The notes under the pieces were generated by a model. The model saw nothing but the letters and a program-made list of their open reading frames with translations. It was not told the DNA's origin and ran no database searches. A stretch of 34,439 nucleotides of DNA from Muribaculaceae bacterium (GTDB lineage: Bacteria > Bacteroidota > Bacteroidia > Bacteroidales > Muribaculaceae), in contig JAEETL010000030.1 of assembly GCA_016290325.1 (NCBI GenBank), forward strand, positions 1 through 34,439. The letters run 5' to 3'. Position 1 is the first letter of the stretch, and every line of letters begins with the position of its first letter. The position numbers were made by a program, and so were the translations under genes. Below, one piece after another: positions 8,412-17,557 of the stretch.

Positions 8412-9275
8412 TTAGTTCGTGCCCTGGAGCTTGAATTGGATGGGCAACGTGTACCATACTGATACGGGTCGACCATTCTGACGTCCTGGAGTGAACTTGG
8501 GCAGCGCCTGGCAGACACGGATGGCCTCACGGTCGAGATCCTTGTCCACGTTACGGACAACCTTCACTTCACCCACCTTTCCCGTCTTGTCAACAACAAA
8601 CTGCACAACGACACGACCCTGAACGTTGTTCTCGGCAGCCATGGGCGGGTAGTTGATGTGAGACGCAAGGAACTTCATCAGTGCGGCTTCGCCACCAGGG
8701 AATTGGGGCATCTGCTCTACTGACTTGAAGATTTCCTCAGGCTTTGCTTCTACAACTGGCTTTCTATCCTCGACTACTACTTCTTCAATAGCCTCTTTAA
8801 AAATATTCTTATTGGTAGAACCATCAAGATGCGTTACAGTTCCAGCGGAAGCATCAGTTGCCATTTGCTCGTCAATAGTAACAATCTCGTCTTCCTCTCT
8901 CACCTCGGCGTCTTCAACAATCTGGAGCTCGGTCACCTTAATGGTTGCTGATACTTCTTCCTCAGGAAGCACCTCGGGTTTCTCGGGCTCAATAAGTTGC
9001 TGTTCAGGTTCAGGCTCTTCAGTTGTCAAATCGACAAAAACTTCGGTCTGATAGTGTTGACTGGCAAGACGCCTTTCTTCAAGATACTTGTTGGCTTGAA
9101 TCAAGCCGAAAGTAAGGGCAGCTACTGCCAGTGAACCAACGAGGGCCCACAAGACAGCCAAATTGTGACGCTTGGTTGATTCAGTACGGATGACATAAGC
9201 ACCGAAGTCCTTATTCTTTCCTTCAAACACGAGATCGCACCATTCGCGCGATGATAAATTAAATTCCTGTGCCAT
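8412..9275 (-). CDS. Energy transducer TonB, second copy
   Basis: TonB carries energy from the inner-membrane ExbB/ExbD complex to outer-membrane TonB-dependent receptors. The 287-residue protein has a cytoplasmic start (SSREWCDLVFEGKNKDFGAY), one membrane helix at about 39-60, a Pro/Glu-rich periplasmic stretch, and a C-terminal TonB domain from about 185 (QMPQFPGGEAALM, then INYPPMAAENNVQGRVVVQF). The first 70 and last 100 residues are nearly identical to the neighbouring tonB (9872-10738), while the middle is different in sequence. It has its own upstream -7 box and downstream terminator, so it can be expressed independently of the exb operon. Confidence 0.93.
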   Translation of the reverse strand: MAQEFNLSSREWCDLVFEGKNKDFGAYVIRTESTKRHNLAVLWALVGSLAVAALTFGLIQANKYLEERRLASQHYQTEVFVDLTTEEPEPEQQLIEPEKPEVLPEEEVSATIKVTELQIVEDAEVREEDEIVTIDEQMATDASAGTVTHLDGSTNKNIFKEAIEEVVVEDRKPVVEAKPEEIFKSVEQMPQFPGGEAALMKFLASHINYPPMAAENNVQGRVVVQFVVDKTGKVGEVKVVRNVDKDLDREAIRVCQALPKFTPGRQNGRPVSVWYTLPIQFKLQGTN

Positions 9276-9442
9276 AATACTTCGATTTTAAAAGTTTAAC
9301 AAATGTCCATTAACCAGTATTTATTCAGTTGTGATATCATTTCAGATACTCACGCTAATCTGTTTGAAATCGATTTCACCAACTGTAACCATAATAAATC
9401 AAGACATTATTTAGGTTAATAAAACCGGCTAACTCTCGCTTG

Positions 9443-9450
9443 CAAAGTTA
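9443..9450 (-). promoter_or_regulatory. Probable -7 box for the second tonB
   Basis: TAACTTTG on the minus strand fits the Bacteroidota -7 box; a clear -33 TTTG is not visible. The implied leader is about 160 nt. The rest of 9276-9744 has no supported gene; it includes a (TG)n run at about 9696-9708. Confidence 0.45.
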
Positions 9451-9744
9451 CTATAGATCATAGAAAAACGGCGAGCATTTAATGGTCATACTTCAAAACT
9501 TAGCACGCTGATTATCAATGCTTTATAAAAGAAAAAAGTCATTTGGGGGTAATTCGCATTTTTGGGTATTGATGATGACGCCTTTTTTATTGATGTTGAG
9601 ACTGATTGCGAAGTAAGCAAAGTCCATGGCGGATGAACTTTCAGCACTGCGGCCACGCCAAGGCGAGGCCCTACATTCAGTACCATTTATAGCATTGTGT
9701 GTGTGTGTTTCCAGGCACCAATGAATGTAAACAAATCATCATGA

Positions 9745-9786
9745 CATAATAAAGCCTCAGCTTTGGAAAGCTGAGGCTTTATTATG
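9745..9786. repeat. 20 bp perfect inverted repeat (terminator-like)
   Basis: Arms 9745-9764 and 9767-9786 are perfectly complementary around a GG loop; each arm begins or ends with CATAATAAAGCC or its complement. On the plus strand it is followed by TTTTAG. It is the strongest hairpin in the window and sits just beyond the terminator of the exb-tonB operon, although no plus-strand gene leads into it. Confidence 0.85.
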
Positions 9787-9803
9787 TTTTAGAGTATGTT
9801 ACG

Positions 9804-9844
9804 AAAAAAGAGGGTGCGTCAAAATATTGACACACCCTCTTTTT
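9804..9844. terminator. Bidirectional terminator after the exbB-exbD-exbD-tonB operon
   Basis: AAAAAGAGGGTG pairs with CACCCTCTTTTT, and the stem continues inward with GTCAA/TTGAC after one mismatch. The A-run and T-run flanks make it work on both strands. It ends 28 bp past the tonB stop. Confidence 0.9.
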
Positions 9845-9871
9845 ACTATACGGAATTAACCGAATAATCGA

Positions 9872-10738
9872 TTAGTTAGTTCCTTGGAGCTTGAAGGTAA
9901 CGGGCAGGGTGTACCATACTGATACGGCCTGACCATTCTGGCGACCAGGAGTGAACTTGGGCAGTGACTTGCAGACGCGAACGGCCTCCTTGTCAAGATC
10001 CTTATCCACTGAGCGGACAACCTTTACTTCACCTACCTTACCAGTCTTGTCAACAACGAACTGCACAACGACGCGACCCTGAACATTGTTCTCGGCGGCC
10101 ATGGGCGGGTAGTTGATGTGTGACTGGAGGTACTTCATCAGGGCAGCCTCACCACCAGGGAACTGGGGCATCTGCTCTACTGAACGGAAGATCTCTTCCT
10201 TCTTCTCTTCTTTCTTCTCTACGGGCTTCTCAACGACAACCTCTTCCTTCAGGGTACGGGTAACGTTACGGTCCTCAGTACCTTTCTCGTTATCCTTCTG
10301 ACCGAAAGCGGTCTCGGTTTCCTTAAGCTCGTCCTGAGTCTTGATCTCGTCTTCTTTCTTTACCTTGTCGTCCTCAACGATCTGGAGCTCGGTTACCTTT
10401 ACAGACTTCAATACCTCCTCAGGAAGTACCTCGGGCTTTTCGGGCTCGACGCGCTGCTGTTCGGGTTCTGCTTCAGGTTCTTCGGTTGTCAAATCCATGA
10501 AGATCTCGGTTTGATCACCCTGGTTGGCAAGACGCCTCTCCTCGAGATACTGGTTGGCCTTCACCAAACCAAAAGCGAGGGCAGCGACTGCGAGGGCACC
10601 AATGAGAGTCCACAGGACAGCCATATTGTGACGCTTGGTAGATTCTGTTCGGATGACATAAGCACCAAAGTCCTTATTCTTCCCTTCGAACACGAGGTCA
10701 CACCATTCACGCGATGAAAGATCAACTTCTTTTGCCAT
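9872..10738 (-). CDS. tonB: Energy transducer TonB, operon copy
   Basis: This 288-residue TonB is the last gene of exbB-exbD-exbD-tonB. It has a cytoplasmic SSREWCDLVFEGKNKDFGAY start, a membrane helix at about 39-60, a long Glu/Lys/Pro-rich spacer (roughly 78-185), and a C-terminal TonB domain with QMPQFPGGEAALMKYL and the VQGRVVVQFVVDKTGKV strand region. The end reads FTPGRQNGQAVSVWYTLPVTFKL, the usual end of Bacteroidota TonB domains. The spacer is richer in KEE repeats than in the downstream paralogue. It follows the second exbD by 44 bp. Its job is to deliver proton or sodium motive force to outer-membrane transporters. Confidence 0.95.
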   Translation of the reverse strand: MAKEVDLSSREWCDLVFEGKNKDFGAYVIRTESTKRHNMAVLWTLIGALAVAALAFGLVKANQYLEERRLANQGDQTEIFMDLTTEEPEAEPEQQRVEPEKPEVLPEEVLKSVKVTELQIVEDDKVKKEDEIKTQDELKETETAFGQKDNEKGTEDRNVTRTLKEEVVVEKPVEKKEEKKEEIFRSVEQMPQFPGGEAALMKYLQSHINYPPMAAENNVQGRVVVQFVVDKTGKVGEVKVVRSVDKDLDKEAVRVCKSLPKFTPGRQNGQAVSVWYTLPVTFKLQGTN

Positions 10739-10782
10739 AATTGCTTTCTTTTTAAAGTTTAAACAAATCCATTAATCCCACA

Positions 10783-11478
10783 TCACTTTTTAAGGTTCTT
10801 GCCCTGCAGCATAATCATCATCGCTGAGTCGACCTCATTCATGCGGTCAATCTGGTAGCGGTTGATGCTATTGATCTGCATCTCATCGAGCACGCTAACC
10901 ACGTTGGCGTAGCTGGCGTTAGGCGTAGCCTTAATAATTACAACCGGACGTTTCAAGGTTGAGTCGTTCATGACTTTCTTGCGCTCGGCTTGATAAATGG
11001 AGTCGTTCTTCTCCTCGTTGTTGGAGAATCCCATGTCTTTCCATTTCTTCTTCAAGTCGTTGACTTTGAGAACAACTTCCTTGTTACGCTCTTGTAGAAT
11101 CCCGCGGATAGCGTCATAAGCACCAGCCTTTGAGCCGAACTCGGCCTGTTTCATGTTGCTTTCGCCTTGAGCGAGATTTGCGGTTTCGGGCTTACCATCA
11201 TAGTAATAGAGCATGCCTTCATCAGGTTTCGCGAGGCCGGTCTTCTCATCGAGCTTACCGTCGATGATAATGGTGATAGCCTCTGATTCCTTTACCTTAT
11301 TCTTTTGCTCGTTTTCCACTTTTTCGTTAGAGGGTAACGCGATCTGGAGCGTCTGGCTCTTGATCATGGTGGTACAAAGCATAAAGAAGGTGATCAACAG
11401 CATGTTCATGTCAACCATAGGAGTGAAGTCGATACGGGTATCGAACTTTTTCTGACGACTTTTACTTTTAATTGCCAT
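10783..11478 (-). CDS. exbD: ExbD/TolR-family biopolymer transport protein (distal copy)
   Basis: ExbD works with ExbB as the ion-driven stator that energises TonB. The 231-residue protein has a short cytoplasmic basic start (KSKSRQKKFDTR) and then RIDFTPMVDMNMLLITFFML, where D23 in the single membrane helix is the conserved ion-carrying aspartate. The periplasmic domain is long for the family and ends with the usual strand-helix pattern (VVIIKATPNASYANVVSVLDEMQ). It starts 3 bp after the stop of the other exbD. Two dissimilar exbD genes in tandem are common in Bacteroidota. Confidence 0.93.
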   Translation of the reverse strand: MAIKSKSRQKKFDTRIDFTPMVDMNMLLITFFMLCTTMIKSQTLQIALPSNEKVENEQKNKVKESEAITIIIDGKLDEKTGLAKPDEGMLYYYDGKPETANLAQGESNMKQAEFGSKAGAYDAIRGILQERNKEVVLKVNDLKKKWKDMGFSNNEEKNDSIYQAERKKVMNDSTLKRPVVIIKATPNASYANVVSVLDEMQINSINRYQIDRMNEVDSAMMIMLQGKNLKK

Positions 11479-11481
11479 ATC

Positions 11482-12186
11482 TTATTCCTCCTCAGTTTTA
11501 AGGGCTGTCATCAGGGTGAACTTGTTCATCTTGATGGTCTGGAGATTATCCATAACCACGTTCACCACGCTGTAAGGCGTTGTCTGGTCAGCCTTGATTG
11601 CAATACCATTACCTTTAACAACAGCATCCTTGAGTTCATCATCGATTGAGTTATAAGCAGCTTTAACCCACAATTGGAACTCGTTGGGCTTGTTAGGATC
11701 TTCATTCATGTCGATTGGAACGCCTGGGCCAGCCTCAAGCGCTTTGTCACGCTGGTCGGTTGGCAATTTCAGCCATTCCTTCATTCTGGTAATAGGCACG
11801 CCAAAGGCGTTGCACTTTGAGAATGTTGCCAACTCCTCAGGAGTAAACGAGATGTTTGCACTGGGATGGAGGGCATTGTATTGCTCAGCCATATTCTGCA
11901 ACATGTGAGCACGAACATTCTCACTACCTTTTCTCTTGTTATCGGTCGAGTCTTGACTACCGAGGACCTCAAGGTAAACTTTACCCTCGGGGCTGACAAG
12001 GACTGACAACAGGTTAGCTACAGGAACCTTCTCCTCCGATACTGATGGAGGCGTGATAACTTGCACGGGTTCCTTCTGAAGGAATGTAGAAGTCAACATG
12101 AAGAAAGTCAACAGAAGAACGGTCACATCAGACATAGCAGTCATGTCGATGCGTGTCTCTTTCTTTTTGATTTTGACTTTTCCCAT
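11482..12186 (-). CDS. exbD: ExbD/TolR-family biopolymer transport protein (proximal copy)
   Basis: This 234-residue ExbD has a basic start (MGKVKIKKKETR) followed by RIDMTAMSDVTVLLLTFFML, with D20 as the conserved membrane aspartate. A long periplasmic domain follows, ending NGIAIKADQTTPYSVVNVVMDNLQ, the ExbD-type C-terminal fold. It shares only the membrane motif and overall plan with the next exbD, so the pair is an old duplication and may form mixed dimers; this is inference. It lies 62 bp after exbB in the same operon. Confidence 0.93.
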   Translation of the reverse strand: MGKVKIKKKETRIDMTAMSDVTVLLLTFFMLTSTFLQKEPVQVITPPSVSEEKVPVANLLSVLVSPEGKVYLEVLGSQDSTDNKRKGSENVRAHMLQNMAEQYNALHPSANISFTPEELATFSKCNAFGVPITRMKEWLKLPTDQRDKALEAGPGVPIDMNEDPNKPNEFQLWVKAAYNSIDDELKDAVVKGNGIAIKADQTTPYSVVNVVMDNLQTIKMNKFTLMTALKTEEE

Positions 12187-12248
12187 ATTTCTAAATTACC
12201 TTAATCTGTTTTTTAAGAATTTATTAAAACAGGTGCTAACCTCAAGAA

Positions 12249-13082
12249 TTAGTGATTAGCTGAGAAGGTTGCAACAGTCGAGAAACCAATCTCGTCGATA
12301 GCATAGGTCATGTTATCGATCTTGTTGGTGTAGAAGTTGTAAGCGATAAGTGCGAGGGCAGCGGTTGCGATACCGAGAGCGGTGTTCACAAGTGCCTCCG
12401 AAATACCAGTAGACAGCTCGGTCGAGTCAGGAGCACCCGAAGCGGACAGCGCCTGGAACGACTTGATCATACCCAACACAGTACCGAACAGACCGATCAG
12501 GGTACCCAGGGTGGTCAGGGTTGCCAGCACGGGCAGGTTCTGCTGCAGGGCGGGCATCTCCAGAGCGGTAGCCTCCTCGAGGGTAGCCTGGATGGCTGCT
12601 AACTTCTGCTCCTTGCTCAGGATGGTATCCTTCTCCATCTCTTTGTACTTCTGCAGGGTTGCATAAACAACGGCACCTACAGTACCCTTCTGCTTGCGGC
12701 AGAGGTCCTCAGCCTTAGCGATGTCACGGTTGCGCAGGGCAGCCTTAACGTTCTCGACAAACTTGGTGGTGTTACCACTGCCCTTAGCCTTAGCAAGAGC
12801 AATCCAACGCTCGATAGCGAGCACAACTACCACGAGGAAGCAGGTAATCAGCACAGGCACAACTACACCGCCCTTGTACACGGTACCCATCAGGTTAATG
12901 GGAACGTCCTTGGTAGCGTCCTTGAAGTTACCAACGTAACCCAGACCAAAGATGTAGAATAAAACTGCTAAGATAAAGCAAACGAGAACCACGATTGAGG
13001 CGCTCTTGATACCACTAACGTTGCTGCTCACTTCTTTCTTGGCAGCGGGCTGTGGCTTCTGAATGTTTGTTTGTTCAGCCAT
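12249..13082 (-). CDS. exbB: ExbB/TolQ/MotA-family proton channel protein
   Basis: ExbB forms the pentameric inner-membrane channel around ExbD and drives TonB. The 277-residue protein has four hydrophobic helices at about 29-49, 72-91, 184-207 and 229-250, one more at the N-terminus than E. coli ExbB. The MotA/TolQ/ExbB core is seen in LATLTTLGTLIGLFGTVLGM and in STGISEALVNTALGIATA, which line the channel in the family. It is the first gene of exbB-exbD-exbD-tonB and has its own upstream -7 box. Confidence 0.95.
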   Translation of the reverse strand: MAEQTNIQKPQPAAKKEVSSNVSGIKSASIVVLVCFILAVLFYIFGLGYVGNFKDATKDVPINLMGTVYKGGVVVPVLITCFLVVVVLAIERWIALAKAKGSGNTTKFVENVKAALRNRDIAKAEDLCRKQKGTVGAVVYATLQKYKEMEKDTILSKEQKLAAIQATLEEATALEMPALQQNLPVLATLTTLGTLIGLFGTVLGMIKSFQALSASGAPDSTELSTGISEALVNTALGIATAALALIAYNFYTNKIDNMTYAIDEIGFSTVATFSANH

Positions 13083-13276
13083 AATTTAAATTAGTTTTAA
13101 AAATGAATTAATAAAGTTTTTAATTTAGTTATTAAAGTTTGTTCAATCTGTCAATGTCAATAAGGTGTCTCTCAGGCTTCATGTGAACTCACAAGCGGTT
13201 GAAACACAATAAATTTCACAGCAATCAACGACACTCACCACACTCGTGAAAAGCCATTTTGCCTAAAAAATTAACG

Positions 13277-13284
13277 CAAATTTA
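13277..13284 (-). promoter_or_regulatory. Probable -7 box for the exbB operon
   Basis: TAAATTTG on the minus strand fits the TAnnTTTG consensus, with no obvious -33 box. The leader would be about 190 nt and is AT-rich. The 13083-13498 spacer holds this and the divergent nqrA promoter, and no gene. Confidence 0.5.
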
Positions 13285-13424
13285 TCACAATTATTTGAAA
13301 ACACCATATTTCATGGCATTTTTTTCAAGTTTTTTTTATTAACAAGCATTATCGGGGCTAGCGGGTGACTGAGTAATGACGCATTCCTTTTATTGACATT
13401 TCTTCACTATAGCATGAGTTAATG

Positions 13425-13455
13425 TTTGTTTTTTTAAATCTTTTTTGTATCTTTG
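13425..13455 (+). promoter_or_regulatory. Promoter of the nqr operon
   Basis: TTTG (13425-13428), a 19 bp spacer and TATCTTTG (13448-13455) match the Bacteroidota consensus exactly. Transcription would start near 13462, leaving a leader of about 38 nt. Confidence 0.85.
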
Positions 13456-13498
13456 TGCCCACATTATTTAATATAATATAACCAAAACTAATCATAGC

Positions 13499-14821
13499 AT
13501 GTCAACAGTAAGACTCAAAAAAGGGTTCGACATCCACTTGCTTGGTGAAATCAACGGCCAGGAGGTCGCATTTTCAGCCCCAGCTAAAAGTGTCGCTGTC
13601 GTGCCCGATGATTTCCATGGCGTTATACCGCGCATGGAAAAGAAAGAGGGCGAGCATGTCGCTGCCGGAGAGCCCCTCTACCATGACAAGAATTATGAGG
13701 CCATCAAGGTGGTCGCTCCCGTGAGCGGCACCGTGACCGAGGTGCGCCGTGGCGAGCGACGCCACATCGACGCCATCGTCATTGCCCCCGAGGGCAACGA
13801 CACCGTGACAATCGATGTGAAAGGTGACGCGATGCAGGTGCTGTGTGCCTCTGGCTTGTGGGCCATGCTGCGCCAGCGCCCCTATGACGTGGTACCGGTG
13901 CCTGGTGTCCGTCCCCGCGACGTGTTTGTCACCGCCTTTGACTCGGCTCCCCTAGCCCCTGACCTGGATGTTGTCTTGGGAGACAAGCGCCAGTACATCG
14001 CCAAGGGCGTGGAGGTGCTCAACAAGCTCACCGACGGCAAGGTCTACATCTCTATCCGCGAGGGTCAATCGATTAACGCTCCCGGTGCCGAGGTCAACAC
14101 CTTCGTCGGCCCCCACCCCGCCGGTAATGCTGGCGTGCAGGCCGCTAACCTCGCCCCCGTGGGCAAGGGTGACGTGATCTGGACGCTCGACATCGTGACG
14201 CTGGCCCGTATCGGCGAGCTGTTCACCACGGGCAAGGTGAGCCACGACACAGTGGTTGCCGTCAATGGCGAAATGGTGCAGGAGCCCCGCTACGTCAAGA
14301 CCGTGATGGGTGCTGACCTAGGTACTCTGCTCAAGAACAACCTGACCGATGTTAACGCGAGCCGCATCATCAGCGGCAACGTGCTCACCGGAGTTAAAGT
14401 GGAACCTGACGGCTGGCTGCGCGCACCCTATCGCCACATCACCGTCATCCCCGAGAACAACAAGCCCGACGAGTTCATGGGCTGGGCATCAATTAATCCC
14501 AAACGTTTCTCGATTTACCGCACTTTCACCACATGGCTGGGCGGCTTGAAGAAGCCCGTCAGCATGGACAGCCGCATCAAGGGCGGCGAGCGCGCCATCG
14601 TTCGCACGGGCGAGTATGACGCGATGCTCCCGATGGATATCTATGGTGAGTTCCTCATCAAGGCCATCATTAGCGGCGACATCGACAAGATGGAGCAGCT
14701 GGGCATCTACGAGATCGCTCCCGAGGATTTTGCCCTGGCCGAGTTTGCCGACACAAGCAAGCTGGAGCTGCAGCACATCGTGCGCATGGGTCTTGACAAA
14801 CTCCGCGCCGAGATGTCTTGA
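13499..14821 (+). CDS. nqrA: Na+-translocating NADH:quinone reductase subunit A
   Basis: NqrA is the large peripheral cytoplasmic subunit of Na+-NQR and is associated with quinone binding; it has no membrane helices. The 440-residue length is typical. Near the start, KKGFDIHLLGEI and the barrel-sandwich segment with GEPLYHDKN and APVSGTVTEVRRGERRHI (about 57-90) are characteristic of NqrA and RnfC-like proteins. It is the first of six consecutive nqr genes in the standard A-B-C-D-E-F order behind a consensus promoter. Confidence 0.97.
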   Translation: MSTVRLKKGFDIHLLGEINGQEVAFSAPAKSVAVVPDDFHGVIPRMEKKEGEHVAAGEPLYHDKNYEAIKVVAPVSGTVTEVRRGERRHIDAIVIAPEGNDTVTIDVKGDAMQVLCASGLWAMLRQRPYDVVPVPGVRPRDVFVTAFDSAPLAPDLDVVLGDKRQYIAKGVEVLNKLTDGKVYISIREGQSINAPGAEVNTFVGPHPAGNAGVQAANLAPVGKGDVIWTLDIVTLARIGELFTTGKVSHDTVVAVNGEMVQEPRYVKTVMGADLGTLLKNNLTDVNASRIISGNVLTGVKVEPDGWLRAPYRHITVIPENNKPDEFMGWASINPKRFSIYRTFTTWLGGLKKPVSMDSRIKGGERAIVRTGEYDAMLPMDIYGEFLIKAIISGDIDKMEQLGIYEIAPEDFALAEFADTSKLELQHIVRMGLDKLRAEMS

Positions 14822-14886
14822 CACAACATGAAGCTTGACACATTATTTCAAATCAACAATTATCGCTATTCAACAATATCATTGAT

Positions 14887-16101
14887 ATGAAAGCATTAAG
14901 GAATTTAATGAACAAGATCGAGCCCTCGTTCCGTCCCGGAGGCAAGCTGGCCAAGCTGGAGTCGGTATATGACGGCATGGAGACCTTCTTGTTCACGCCT
15001 AACACCACCTCGCGGTTGGGCGTCCACATCCATGACGGCAACGACCTGAAGCGCACCATGATCACCGTGGTGGTCGCTTTGATACCGGCATTGCTGTTTG
15101 GCATGTATAACATCGGCTACCAGCATTATCTGGCTATCGGCCAGCCCGCCAGCTGGCTCACCATGTGGATCTATGGTCTGTTGGCGATGCTGCCTGTCAT
15201 CGTGGTAAGTTATGGCGTGGGTCTGGGTATCGAGTTCATCAGCGCTCAAATCCACCACAAGGAGATACAAGAGGGTTTCCTCGTAACAGGTATCCTCATT
15301 CCCCTCATCGTTCCCATCAACACACCGTTATGGATGACCGCTGTCGCCACGGCATTTGCCGTCATCTTTGCCAAAGAAATCTTTGGCGGTACGGGAATGA
15401 ACATTTTCAACGTTGCCCTCATCACCCGCGCGTTCCTGTTCTTCGCCTATCCCTCACGCATGAGCGGTGACGAACCGTTCGTGAAACTGGATAGCGCCTT
15501 TGGTATGGGAGGCGGAACAGTGGTTGACGGCTTTAGCGGCGCGACACCGCTGGGACAGGTAGCCACTACCGTGGGCGACAACCTGAGCATGACCAACATT
15601 GTGGGCGAGCCCATCTCGACAATGGATGCGTTCATCGGACTGATTCCCGGCTCGCCGGGCGAGACCTCGATGATCGCCATCCTGCTTGGTGCTGCTCTGC
15701 TGTTGCTGACTGGCATCGCCTCATGGCGAATCATGTGCTCGGTATTCGTTGGCGGTTTGGGCATGGCTGCATTGGCTCACGCCTTACCCAGCGCCACCTA
15801 TCCGGCATCGATGCTCGATCCCGTGACTCAGTTGTGTCTGGGCGGTTTTGCTTTTGGTGCCGTCTTCATGGCGACTGACCCCGTGACGGGTGCACGCACT
15901 AAGGTAGGCCAATACATCTATGGCCTGCTCATTGGCGTGTTTGCCGTGCTGATTAGAGTGTATAACAGTGGTTATCCCGAGGGCATGATGCTTGCCATTC
16001 TGCTGATGAACGCATTTGCCCCGCTCATCGACCATTGTGTGGTATCGTTCAACATTAAGCGCCGCGCTCGTCGCGCTGCTGATAAAGTCAAGGAAGGATA
16101 A
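14887..16101 (+). CDS. nqrB: Na+-NQR subunit B
   Basis: NqrB is the multi-helix membrane subunit that carries covalent FMN and takes part in sodium transport. The 404-residue protein has about ten hydrophobic segments from residue 57 onward. The flavinylation site DGFSGAT (214-220) matches the ApbE target pattern DxxSGAT, making T220 the expected FMN attachment residue. GGTGMNIFNVALITRAFLFFAYP (split across 168-190) is a conserved NqrB/RnfD region. It follows nqrA by 65 bp and is 3 bp from nqrC. Confidence 0.97.
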   Translation: MKALRNLMNKIEPSFRPGGKLAKLESVYDGMETFLFTPNTTSRLGVHIHDGNDLKRTMITVVVALIPALLFGMYNIGYQHYLAIGQPASWLTMWIYGLLAMLPVIVVSYGVGLGIEFISAQIHHKEIQEGFLVTGILIPLIVPINTPLWMTAVATAFAVIFAKEIFGGTGMNIFNVALITRAFLFFAYPSRMSGDEPFVKLDSAFGMGGGTVVDGFSGATPLGQVATTVGDNLSMTNIVGEPISTMDAFIGLIPGSPGETSMIAILLGAALLLLTGIASWRIMCSVFVGGLGMAALAHALPSATYPASMLDPVTQLCLGGFAFGAVFMATDPVTGARTKVGQYIYGLLIGVFAVLIRVYNSGYPEGMMLAILLMNAFAPLIDHCVVSFNIKRRARRAADKVKEG

Positions 16102-16104
16102 GCC

Positions 16105-16884
16105 ATGAACAAGAACAGTAATATCTATCAAATCCTGTATGCTGCCGTGATGGTGCTGCTCGTGGGCACCGTGCTGGCACTCATCTACATGGCGCTCAAG
16201 CCCAAGCAGAACGAGAACATCGCCAACGACACGCGCAAGCAGATCCTGAGCGCGCTGCACATTGCCGCTCCCGACGACAGCCAGGTCAAGGAGACTTATG
16301 AGAAGTACATCATCCAAGACCTGCTGGTGGACCGCGATGGTAATATTGTGGACAGTGCCAAGAATGTGGCATTTGACGTGAAGATGAAAAAGAACGTAAA
16401 GCTGCCCGAGCGCCAGTTGCCCGTGATGAAGTGCAAAATGGACGACGGTAGCATCAAGTATGTGCTACCCATGTACGGAGCTGGCTTGTGGGGTCCCATC
16501 TGGGGCTATGTCGCCGTGAACGAGGATGGCAACACCATCTATGGCGCCAACTTCTCGCACGAGGGCGAGACCCCGGGCCTGGGCGCACGCATCGCCGACA
16601 AGGACTTCCAAGATGAGTTTGTTGACAAGCACTTGTTCCAGGAGGGCGAGTTCAAGGGCGTGGTAGTGCTCAAGAAAGGCCTGAAATCAGTGACCGGTGC
16701 CGAGCAAATCGACGCCTTGACCGGTGCCACGATTACCAGCCTGGGCGTGAGCGCCATGCTGGAGGACTGCTTGACCCCCTACAAGAACTTCCTCATGAAG
16801 CTGCAAGGTGCAGGCGGAGCCAAGTGTGACGCTGGTCCAGTCGAGACTACTGAGAGTGAAACCAACAACAATCAACCCGAATAA
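16105..16884 (+). CDS. nqrC: Na+-NQR subunit C
   Basis: NqrC is anchored by one N-terminal helix (about 11-31) and holds a second covalent FMN in its periplasmic domain. The flavinylation motif DALTGAT (203-209) fits the ApbE pattern with threonine for serine at the fourth place; T209 is the expected FMN residue. The FMN-domain segment MYGAGLWGPIWGYVAV precedes it. The 259-residue length is normal. The C-terminus is a short polar tail with several Thr and Asn residues. Confidence 0.97.
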   Translation: MNKNSNIYQILYAAVMVLLVGTVLALIYMALKPKQNENIANDTRKQILSALHIAAPDDSQVKETYEKYIIQDLLVDRDGNIVDSAKNVAFDVKMKKNVKLPERQLPVMKCKMDDGSIKYVLPMYGAGLWGPIWGYVAVNEDGNTIYGANFSHEGETPGLGARIADKDFQDEFVDKHLFQEGEFKGVVVLKKGLKSVTGAEQIDALTGATITSLGVSAMLEDCLTPYKNFLMKLQGAGGAKCDAGPVETTESETNNNQPE

Positions 16885-16898
16885 ACCCATTCACGACC

Positions 16899-17522
16899 AT
16901 GTTATCTAAGAAAAATAAAGAAGCATTGTTCAACCCGCTGTCCAAGGACAATCCCGTCTTGGTCCAGATTCTGGGTATTTGCTCCGCGCTTGCAGTCACC
17001 GCCAGTCTGGAGCCCGCCATCGTGATGGGCATCTCGGTGATTTGCGTGCTGGCGTTCAGCAACGTGATTATTTCGTTCCTGCGCAAGACCATCCCCACCA
17101 ACATCCGCATCATCGTGCAGTTGGTAGTGGTTGCCGCGCTGGTTATCATTGTACAACAGGTCCTCATCGCCTATAATTATGACGTGAGCAAGCAGTTGTC
17201 GGTATTCATTGGCTTGATTATCACCAACTGCATCCTCATGGGTCGCCTTGAGGCCTTCGCGATGCACAACCGTCCTTGGCCGTCGTTCCTCGACGGCATC
17301 GGCAATGGCCTAGGCTACACCATCGTCCTGGTGATTGTGGCCTTCTTCCGTGAGCTGCTAGGCTCGGGCAAGCTGTTTGGCTACCAGGTGGTGCCGCAGT
17401 GGTGTTACGACCACGGCTATGAGAACAACGGCCTGATGATTCTGGCCCCGATGGCGCTGATCACCGTGGGCTGCATCATTTGGGTACACCGCGCCCACAA
17501 CAAGGAGCTGCAAGAGGATTAA
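16899..17522 (+). CDS. nqrD: Na+-NQR subunit D
   Basis: NqrD is an integral membrane subunit paired with NqrE. The 207-residue protein has about six helices. Conserved cysteines in GICSALAVT (C28) and TNCILMGRLEAFA (C111) correspond to those reported to hold an iron-sulfur centre together with NqrE in the membrane interior. The start MLSKKNKEALFNPLSKDNPV is typical of the family. It lies 14 bp after nqrC. Confidence 0.97.
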   Translation: MLSKKNKEALFNPLSKDNPVLVQILGICSALAVTASLEPAIVMGISVICVLAFSNVIISFLRKTIPTNIRIIVQLVVVAALVIIVQQVLIAYNYDVSKQLSVFIGLIITNCILMGRLEAFAMHNRPWPSFLDGIGNGLGYTIVLVIVAFFRELLGSGKLFGYQVVPQWCYDHGYENNGLMILAPMALITVGCIIWVHRAHNKELQED

Positions 17523-17557
17523 CGGGCATGTTTAACCATTAAAAGACAAGAAAGACA

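Noticed and set aside
9486..9686. 66-codon open frame between the two tonB genes
   Set aside because: No promoter, no domain, and an unlikely composition; treated as spacer.
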